From: Solirubrobacterales bacterium
Lineage (GTDB): Bacteria > Actinomycetota > Thermoleophilia > Solirubrobacterales > 70-9
Direction of reading: 5' to 3'
Assembly (NCBI GenBank): GCA_030152805.1
Contig: JASLIG010000125.1
Span: forward strand, 1 to 37,925
Length of the DNA stretch: 37,925 nt
Under the pieces are notes generated by a model. That model was not told where the DNA came from and did no database searches. It was given only the letters and a program-made list of their open reading frames with translations. The translations under genes and the position numbers were made by a program. The first letter of the stretch is position 1. Each line of letters opens with the position of its first letter. Positions 31,061 to 37,925 of this stretch are shown here, one piece after another.

Positions 31061-31738
31061 CTACTCCGGGCCTTTTTCGAACTGCTCGGCCCGCGCCCTG
31101 CTCTGCTCCAGCCGCCAGAGCCGCACCCGCTCGTGGTCGCCGGAGAGCAGCACCTCCGGCACGTCCCAGCCGCGGTAGGAGGCGGGGCGCGTGTAATGCG
31201 GGTACTCGGGCATGCCCTCGAGCAACTGGCTGAAGGACTCCTCGACCGCGCTCTGCTCGTGCCCAAGCGCGCCGGGCAACTTGCGCATCACCACATCGGC
31301 GAGCACCATCGCCGGCAGCTCCCCACCGGCCAGCACGTAGCGTCCGATCGAGACCTCGTCGTCGGCGAAGTGCTCGTGCACCCGCTCGTCGAATCCCTCA
31401 TAGCGCCCACAGAGCACCGCCACGTGCGGCTCCCGCGTCAACTCATCGGCCAGCTCATCGTCAAGCAACCGCCCGGTCGGCGAGAGCAGCACCCGCCGCG
31501 GCCGCTCCCCGTTGGGATATGCCGCCCGCAGCGCCGCGTCGACGACATCCACCCGCAACACCATCCCCGCCCCACCCCCATAAGGCGCATCATCAACCTG
31601 CCCCGCCCCGAGTGGAGTTGTATCGCGGTAATTGATCAGCCGGAGCTCGTTCCCTTCGCCCAGCGCGTTCTGAACGGACCGCTGCGACCGAAACCAGTCA
31701 AACGCCTCCGGGAACAACGTAAAGATGTCGAGCTTCAC
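31061..31738 (-). CDS. trmD: tRNA (guanine37-N1)-methyltransferase
   Basis: The product has 225 residues from GTG 31738, with GGGGAGG just upstream. SPOUT trefoil-knot motifs are clear: LLSPTGRLLDDELADEL, LCGRYEGFDERV and SIGRYVLAGGELPAM. The N-terminal strand is LDIFTLFPEAFDWF, and the C-terminal YTRPASYRGWDVPEVLLSG is the tRNA-binding part. It methylates G37 with AdoMet and prevents +1 frameshifts. It normally follows rimM; here the upstream neighbour is khpA with 185 bp of repeat-containing DNA between them. Confidence 0.95.
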   Translation of the reverse strand: MKLDIFTLFPEAFDWFRSQRSVQNALGEGNELRLINYRDTTPLGAGQVDDAPYGGGAGMVLRVDVVDAALRAAYPNGERPRRVLLSPTGRLLDDELADELTREPHVAVLCGRYEGFDERVHEHFADDEVSIGRYVLAGGELPAMVLADVVMRKLPGALGHEQSAVEESFSQLLEGMPEYPHYTRPASYRGWDVPEVLLSGDHERVRLWRLEQSRARAEQFEKGPE

Positions 31739-31802
31739 AAGCCTCCCCTGCTGGAGCTAAAAGGCACGATCGACGAAAGGTCAGAGGTCATTGAGGTGGC
31801 CC

Positions 31803-31917
31803 GAGCGGAGTCCGGGGTAGGGATGGAGCGTCTTGTACTTTTTCGGCAATCCAATCTCGGACAGCCCCAACGGCCCACCGAAAAAGTTAAGCGGAATCCC
31901 TACCCCGGACTCCGCTC
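31803..31917. repeat. Nested inverted repeat in place of rimM
   Basis: Outer arms of 21 bp (31803-31823 and 31897-31917, GAGCGGAGTCCGGGGTAGGG and complement) are perfectly complementary. Inner arms ACTTTTTCGG (31837-31846) and CCGAAAAAGT (31878-31887) nest inside. The 115-bp unit could be a miniature mobile repeat or a structured leader for trmD-rplS. Nothing coding is seen in 31739-31923. Confidence 0.75.
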
Positions 31918-31923
31918 CACCCA

Positions 31924-32154
31924 TCAGTCAAGGATGTCGACGATCACCCGTCGATCGAGGCGCACGGCCGCGGCCTTCGCAATCGTCCTGATCGCGTTGG
32001 CGACCCTGCCCCCCTTGCCGATCACCCGCCCGAGATCGTCCTCGGCAACGCTGATCTCGTAGACGAGATCGCCGTCCTCTTCGAGCTCCTCGACCACCAC
32101 CGCTGAGGGATCCTCGACCAGCGAGCGGACGAGAAACTCCAGAAGCTCCGTCAT
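31924..32154 (-). CDS. khpA: KH-domain RNA-binding protein KhpA
   Basis: The product has 76 residues. The single KH domain has GRVIGKGGRVANAIRTI, whose GKGG loop grips RNA, between strands YEISVAEDD and RRVIVDIL. KhpA acts with KhpB on small RNAs and cell-length control in Gram-positive bacteria. It is 3 bp after rpsP, the conserved position in actinobacteria, so translation is coupled. Confidence 0.92.
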   Translation of the reverse strand: MTELLEFLVRSLVEDPSAVVVEELEEDGDLVYEISVAEDDLGRVIGKGGRVANAIRTIAKAAAVRLDRRVIVDILD

Positions 32155-32157
32155 CGA

Positions 32158-32412
32158 TTAGCTGCCCGCGGCGGGAATACCCTTGGTGCGCAGCAGCGTG
32201 GCGACGGTCTCGGACGGTTGGGCACCATGCTCCAGCCAGTGGCGGGCACGCGTCTCGTCGAGCTCGATCGTCGAGGGATCGGTCTGCGGGTTGTACTGCC
32301 CGATCGTCTCGATCGTGCGACCGTCGCGCGGCGAGCGCTTGTCGGCGACGACGATTCGCCAGATCGGGTTCTTCTTTGACCCGACTCGTCTGAGTCTGAT
32401 TCGTACGGCCAT
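32158..32412 (-). CDS. rpsP: Ribosomal protein bS16
   Basis: The product has 84 residues. The N-terminus VRIRLRRVGSKKNPIWRIVV, then ADKRSPRDGRTIETIGQYNP and ETARHWL-like EHGAQPSETV, are typical of S16, a 30S assembly protein. ATG 32412 and length are normal. It lies 13 bp after ffh and leads into khpA, in the standard ffh-rpsP-khpA order. Confidence 0.96.
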   Translation of the reverse strand: MAVRIRLRRVGSKKNPIWRIVVADKRSPRDGRTIETIGQYNPQTDPSTIELDETRARHWLEHGAQPSETVATLLRTKGIPAAGS

Positions 32413-32425
32413 CAGCGCTGGAAGG

Positions 32426-33793
<1,368 letters not shown>

Positions 33794-33888
33794 CCGCCCA
33801 GCTTAGCCGCGCCGTTGCGGTCGCATTTCCCTCCGCATAGCGGCAAGGTCTGCGACTGCAAGCGACGCTCCACCAGGACAGGCCCCTA

Positions 33889-33929
33889 CGGTCGTACTTA
33901 CCGCCGTATAGCGGCGGTAAGTACGACCG
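33889..33929. repeat. Perfect 18-bp hairpin between ftsY and ffh
   Basis: Arms CGGTCGTACTTACCGCCG (33889-33906) and its complement (33912-33929) flank a 5-nt loop TATAG. No T-run follows on the minus strand, so an intrinsic terminator is doubtful. A REP-like palindrome or a processing site is more likely. No other copy was noticed in the window. Confidence 0.65.
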
Positions 33930-33970
33930 CACCGCAGGGCCGCGGCGTTAGGGCGTTAGGGCTGGAAGGC

Positions 33971-34969
33971 TTAGGGGGCCAGGAGTGCGCTGGCGAAGTC
34001 GGTGGGGTCGAAGGGGCGCAGGTCCTCGAGGGTCTCGCCGGTGCCGATCAGCTTGACCGGGATGCCGAGCTCGTCGGCGATCGCGAGCACGATGCCGCCC
34101 TTGGCGGTGCCGTCGAGCTTGGTCAGCACGACGCCGTCGACCTCGGCCGCCTCGGCGAAGACCTTGGCCTGGCGCAAGCCGTTCTGGCCTGTCGTGGCGT
34201 CGATCGAGAGCAGCGTCTCGTGCGGCGCGCCGGGGAGCTGCTTGGCGATCACCCGCCGCACCTTGGCCAACTCGTCCATCAGGTTGCCCTGCGTGTGCAG
34301 GCGGCCGGCGGTATCGATGACGACGACGTCGGCGCCGCGGGCGCGGGCGGCGGCGATCGCGTCAAAGGCGACGGCGCCGGGGTCGCCGCCCTCGGCGGAA
34401 CGGACCAGTTCTGCGCCAGCGCGCTCGGCCCACTCGGCGAGCTGCTCGGCGGCGGCGGCGCGGTAGGTGTCGCCGGCCCCCAGCACCACCGAGAGGCCGA
34501 ACTCCTGGGATAGGTGCCAGGCGATCTTGCCGATCGTCGTCGTCTTGCCGGTGCCGTTGACGCCGACCATCAGCAGAACCGCCGGCTCGCCGCTGAGGTC
34601 GATCGGGGCGCGCGCGGTCGAAGCAACCTCGGCGAGGATCTCGATCAGCCGCGCCCGCACAGCCTCGCCGTCGGCCGGGACCGTGCCGGCCTCGACCTCG
34701 TGCTCAAGCCGTTCGACCACCTTTGCCGTCGTCGGCGCGCCGGCATCGGCGAGGATCAGCGCCTCCTCGAGCCGCTCCCAGGTTTCCTCGTCGATGCGGT
34801 CGAAGAAGCTGGCGGAGAGCTCCTCGGTCAGTGCTTTACGGCTTTTGGAGAGGCTCTCGCGCAGGCGGCGGAAGACGCCGCGGCGCTCCGCCTCGGCTTC
34901 AGGCTCCGCCGAGGTGTTCGCGCTCGCGCGCGAACCGAGGTTGAGTATCTCCTGCCAGCTCGTCGACAT
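33971..34969 (-). CDS. ftsY: Signal recognition particle receptor FtsY
   Basis: The product has 332 residues. The short acidic N-terminal region (AEPEAEAERRGVFRRLRESL) leads into the N domain, G1 GVNGTGKTTTIGKIA, the DTYRAAAAEQL loop, DTAGRLHTQGNLM, TKLDGTAKGGI and the closing GTGETLEDLRPFDP. FtsY docks SRP-ribosome complexes at the membrane. ATG 34969 overlaps the 3' end of the upstream acyltransferase by 71 bp; no other ATG/GTG fits before the conserved GVFRRL helix. Confidence 0.95.
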   Translation of the reverse strand: MSTSWQEILNLGSRASANTSAEPEAEAERRGVFRRLRESLSKSRKALTEELSASFFDRIDEETWERLEEALILADAGAPTTAKVVERLEHEVEAGTVPADGEAVRARLIEILAEVASTARAPIDLSGEPAVLLMVGVNGTGKTTTIGKIAWHLSQEFGLSVVLGAGDTYRAAAAEQLAEWAERAGAELVRSAEGGDPGAVAFDAIAAARARGADVVVIDTAGRLHTQGNLMDELAKVRRVIAKQLPGAPHETLLSIDATTGQNGLRQAKVFAEAAEVDGVVLTKLDGTAKGGIVLAIADELGIPVKLIGTGETLEDLRPFDPTDFASALLAP

Positions 34970-36392
34970 CGTCGTTGCCGCCGGAGGCTATCCGGGCAGC
35001 GTCGAGGAGCTCCTCGACGGCGTCGCCCAGGTAGGCGGAGAGGCGTTCGACGTCGGGTATCGCGACACGGTCGGCGAGAATGCCGAAGCCGACTTTGCCG
35101 TTGTAGCTGACGATCGCAATCGCCAGCGCGTGGCGGCGAGCCAGGAAGCCGACCGGAAATACGCCGGTGACCTCACGGCCGAGCATGTAGAAGGGGATCT
35201 GCGGGCCGGGAAAGTTGGTGACCAGCAGGTTGAAGAGGCGCGTGGAGAAATTGATCGCGGCCGTCGGCCGCAGCAGCAGCGGCGGGGCGAAGTCGCGGAA
35301 CCAGTCGTTCAGCCCCCAGATCGCCTCCGCGCCGAGCGGCTGCTTGGAGGACTTGAGCTCGTCCATGCCGGCGTGGACCGCCCGCAGGCGCTCGACCGGA
35401 TCGGCGATGCCCACGGGCAACGGCCCGCGCATCGCCGTCAGCCGGTTGCCGAGCTCCCCCTCCTCGTCGATCGTGCGGACCGAGACCGGCACCAGCGCTT
35501 TCAGCTCCATGCCGTCGGTTGCGATCTCCCGGTCGTGCAACCAGCGGCGCAGTGCGCCCGCGGTCGCCGCCAGGATCACGTCGTTGACGGTGACCCCGAG
35601 CCCGTTCTTGATCCGCTTGAAGTTGGCGAGCGGGAACTCGGCCCAGGCGAAGCTCCTCGCCTGACCGATCTCGACGTTCAGCGGCACCTTCGGTGCCGGC
35701 TTGAACAGTGCCGACGTCACCTCCCAAAGGCCCGCGATGCCATCGGCCGCGCGCTTCCGCGCCCGTCCCGGACGGCGCGCCGCCGTGCCCAACCAGCGCG
35801 TCAGCCGCCGCGCCGTCGCCCAGATGCCGCTGAAAGCGCGGGCGAGGAGGGCACCGTGCGAGGGCGGCTGCTGCGGGTCCCAGGGGGCTTCCTCTCGCGA
35901 GGGCACCGGGTTGGCCTCCGGGTCGAAGAGCAGCTTGCCGATGTCGACCGCGGAGAAGCCGTCGGCGAGCGCGTGGTGGGTCTTGTAGACGATCGCGAAG
36001 CGATCGTCCTCCAGTCCCTCGACCAAGACCAGCTGCCAGAGCGGGCGCGAGCGATCGAGCGGCGGCGAGAGCACCTCGCCGACGAGATCGTGGAAAGCCG
36101 CCTCGTCGCCAGGAGCGGGCAGCCTCACCCGGCTCAGGTGATTGGCGAGTTGGAAATCGGGATCGTCGACCCAGAAGGGGGTGCCCAGGCCGAGCGGCGG
36201 AAAGGCGAGCCGCTGGCGCAAGCGGGGAAGGTGGTGCACCCGGCTGCGGATGTGGGTGGCGAAATCGTCCTGGCTGGGCGGCTCGCCCGCGCAGACCAGC
36301 ACCGCGCCGATCGCCATGTGCCCGTTGGCCCGCTCGTTGGCCAGGAACGACGTGTCGAACGACGTCAGCCTGTCCATATGTCGCTGCGCCAT
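34899..36392 (-). CDS. Wax ester synthase/diacylglycerol acyltransferase-like protein
   Basis: The product has 497 residues. The catalytic motif is HHALADG at 139-145 (HHxxxDG), preceded by PLWQLVLVEGL. The C-terminal WS/DGAT domain holds VTNFPGPQIPFYMLG and NVEIGQARSFAWAEF. It would transfer acyl-CoA to a long-chain alcohol or diacylglycerol, making storage wax or triacylglycerol at the membrane. Actinobacteria often carry many paralogues, so the exact substrate is open. The overlap with ftsY suggests co-transcription. Confidence 0.9.
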   Translation of the reverse strand: MAQRHMDRLTSFDTSFLANERANGHMAIGAVLVCAGEPPSQDDFATHIRSRVHHLPRLRQRLAFPPLGLGTPFWVDDPDFQLANHLSRVRLPAPGDEAAFHDLVGEVLSPPLDRSRPLWQLVLVEGLEDDRFAIVYKTHHALADGFSAVDIGKLLFDPEANPVPSREEAPWDPQQPPSHGALLARAFSGIWATARRLTRWLGTAARRPGRARKRAADGIAGLWEVTSALFKPAPKVPLNVEIGQARSFAWAEFPLANFKRIKNGLGVTVNDVILAATAGALRRWLHDREIATDGMELKALVPVSVRTIDEEGELGNRLTAMRGPLPVGIADPVERLRAVHAGMDELKSSKQPLGAEAIWGLNDWFRDFAPPLLLRPTAAINFSTRLFNLLVTNFPGPQIPFYMLGREVTGVFPVGFLARRHALAIAIVSYNGKVGFGILADRVAIPDVERLSAYLGDAVEELLDAARIASGGNDDVDELAGDTQPRFAREREHLGGA

Positions 36393-36465
36393 GTTCCCTC
36401 CTTTGCTTCCCGAGGACAGCGTAGCGGCGCCCTGGGCTTGGGAACGTTCTGTTTTCTTTAAGCGC

Positions 36466-37925
36466 CTACGCTGCTTCGGCGGAGCTGCGCGGGCTCTGGG
36501 GGGTCGGCGACTGCTCGCCGATCAGGCCCGGCGACGACTCTTCCTCGCCAGCTTGCTCCTCGGCGACACCGGCGAACGGGGGCGGTGCGGCGGTCTCGAC
36601 CGCCTGCTCGGCGTCGTCCTCGACCGTGCCGCCGTCCTCGCCGACTTCGCGCGGCAAACGGCGGGAGACCACCCTGGTGACGCCGTCGCCGCCCATGCTG
36701 ACTCCGTAGAGCACGTCGGCGGCGTCCATCGTCCGTTTCTGGTGGGTGACGATGACGAACTGGGCGCGATCGGAGAAGCGGCGGATCAGCTGCAGGAAGC
36801 GATCGATGTTGGCATCGTCGAGGGCGGCCTCGACCTCGTCGAGGATGTAGAAGGGGCAGGGCCGGGCGAGGAAGACGGCGAAGACGAAGGCGATCGCGAC
36901 CAGCGACTTCTCGCCGCCGGAGAGCAGCGAGAGCTTGCGGGTCGACTTGCCGGCAGGCGTCACCTCGATCTCGACGCCGAGCTCCTCGCGCTGCTCGTCT
37001 TCCTCCTCGCCCGCTTCGGCATCGGCGTCCGCCGAGCCCTCCGCCTCCGGGTCCTCATCGGGGACGGGTCGCAGGCTGACCCGGCGCAGGCGACCGCGGC
37101 CGCCCGGGAAGAGGTGCTCGACCATCTCCTCGAAGTTCTTCGCCGTCGCCTCGAAGGTCTGCTCGAAGGCGCGCTCGATCTCTCGATCGATGTCGCGGAT
37201 CAGCGCCTCGAGCTCGCGCATGCCGCGCTCGGTGTCCTCGCGCTGCGCCTGCAGCGACTCGACGTGCTCGCGCGCCTCCTCGTACTCCTGCTCGGCCAGC
37301 GGGTTGACCGGGCCGATCTGGGCACGGCGCCGCTCCAGCCGCTCCAGCCGCCGGTCGATCTCCGCCCGCGCCTCCTCGCTCAGCGCCTGTGCCGCCGGCT
37401 CGACCTCCTCGCCGAGCCGCTCGGCGATCGAGGCAAGCTCCTTGGCCGCCTCGGCGCGGCGGTCTCCGAGGTGCGCCGCCTCGACCTCGGCCTCTGTCAG
37501 CCTGTCGGAAGCCGCCCTCATCTCGGTCTGCAGCTCGTACTCCCGCTGCGAGCAGGCGCGCATCTCCTCGGCGATCTCGTCGCCGTCGCCCTCGCCACCG
37601 ACGACGCGCTGCTCGATCCGCTCCACGCGTGCCCGGATCGCCGCCTCCGCCGCGCTCGCCGCAGCCGAGGCGGCGCGGACGTCGTCGAGCAGCTCCTCGC
37701 CGGCGGCAAGCCGCTTGCGCAGCAGCTCGCGGGCCCGCTCGCCGAGCAGCCCCTCGGCCCGGCGCGCGTGGCGGGAGGCGCGCTCGGCGCCGCCGCGAAC
37801 CGCGCCCAGCGCCGCCTCGCGGGCGGACTCGGAGGCATCCGCGGCGCGGGCGCGGGAGAGGCCGTCGCCGGCCATCGAGAGGCCCGCATCGATCTCACCC
37901 AGCTCGTCCTCCAGCTTCCGCGCCC
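36466..37925 (-). CDS. smc: Chromosome segregation protein SMC, C-terminal part (5' end outside the window)
   Basis: The frame stays open to the right edge, leaving 486 codons of the C-terminal half. The first roughly 230 residues are coiled coil rich in Glu/Arg/Ala. The ATPase head then shows the RGRLRRVSLRPVPDEDPEAE insertion, signature LSLLSGGEKSLVAIA and Walker B YILDEVEAALDD, with VIVTHQKRTM as the D-loop/H-loop region. SMC with ScpAB organises the chromosome. An acidic insertion (EAEGSADADAEAGEEEDEQ) in the head and a roughly 70-residue Pro/Glu/Ala tail after the ATPase are unusual. ffh-ftsY-smc linkage is common. Confidence 0.95.
   Translation of the reverse strand, partial: ARKLEDELGEIDAGLSMAGDGLSRARAADASESAREAALGAVRGGAERASRHARRAEGLLGERARELLRKRLAAGEELLDDVRAASAAASAAEAAIRARVERIEQRVVGGEGDGDEIAEEMRACSQREYELQTEMRAASDRLTEAEVEAAHLGDRRAEAAKELASIAERLGEEVEPAAQALSEEARAEIDRRLERLERRRAQIGPVNPLAEQEYEEAREHVESLQAQREDTERGMRELEALIRDIDREIERAFEQTFEATAKNFEEMVEHLFPGGRGRLRRVSLRPVPDEDPEAEGSADADAEAGEEEDEQREELGVEIEVTPAGKSTRKLSLLSGGEKSLVAIAFVFAVFLARPCPFYILDEVEAALDDANIDRFLQLIRRFSDRAQFVIVTHQKRTMDAADVLYGVSMGGDGVTRVVSRRLPREVGEDGGTVEDDAEQAVETAAPPPFAGVAEEQAGEEESSPGLIGEQSPTPQSPRSSAEAA

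Noticed and set aside
31739..31923. A short rimM remnant
   Set aside because: No frame of useful length resembles RimM, and the stretch is mostly inverted repeat.
33889..33929. Intrinsic terminator after ftsY or ffh
   Set aside because: The stem is strong but has no T-run on the transcribed strand, and it lies upstream of ffh rather than after it.

Overview
The window is GC-rich actinobacterial chromosome. The conserved right half holds a WhiG/FliA-type sigma factor, a YkuD transpeptidase with a YoaR-like N-terminus, an EF-G-like GTPase with an altered G4 motif, a WS/DGAT acyltransferase and the block ffh-rpsP-khpA-trmD-rplS-lepB-rnhB / yraN / comM-dprA. This gene content suggests a deep-branching class such as Thermoleophilia (Solirubrobacterales). 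That placement is an inference from gene content; there is no rRNA gene in the window.

Positions 1-14,379 are an accessory region attached to one intact tRNA-Gly(GCC) gene (14,306-14,379, minus strand). The 3' half of that tRNA is repeated as an exact 47-nt core at 2,056-2,102 and 10,328-10,374, besides its place in the tRNA itself. The last two junctions belong to a 123-bp gap-free direct repeat of about 91% identity. This is the footprint of tandem integrative units, one of about 8.3 kb (2,062-10,333) and one of 3,973 bp (10,334-14,306), with older material further left. No integrase gene lies in either unit. Around the junctions sit ATATGC repeats at 10-bp spacing and large palindromes of the form TTTCGGGCACT/AGTGCCCGAAA. 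Related palindromes also bracket single gene modules.

The cargo is defence- and addiction-like: a vapBC pair; an orphan HicB; an HTH antitoxin with a RelE/ParE-like toxin; a DUF3644 protein with a HEPN-type RX4H motif; a small membrane-anchored protein; a DUF4062 protein with its own small upstream gene; a DUF433 antitoxin whose DUF5615 toxin has decayed to a stub; an IS481-like element inserted into the centre of one palindrome; and a divergent pair made of a large TOPRIM protein and an OLD-family ATPase-TOPRIM protein. That pair is the best candidate for an undescribed defence system. A methylenetetrahydrofolate-reductase-like protein without the usual catalytic Glu sits between two palindromes.

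Positions 14,380-22,383 hold a secreted trypsin-like protease, a VOC protein-RNase HI-unknown gene operon, an EF-G-like GTPase, a sigma factor, a XerD-type recombinase, an L,D-transpeptidase and a 5-formyltetrahydrofolate cyclo-ligase-like protein. Positions 22,376-28,873 hold an alpha/beta hydrolase, ilvD-thiD, dprA, comM and yraN. Positions 28,947-37,925 hold rnhB, lepB, rplS, trmD, khpA, rpsP, ffh, ftsY, a wax-ester-synthase-like gene and the 3' part of smc. The translation/secretion block has three oddities: rimM is absent and its place holds a nested inverted repeat, L19 has a roughly 134-residue acidic tail, and lepB appears to start at a CTG overlapping the rplS stop codon.
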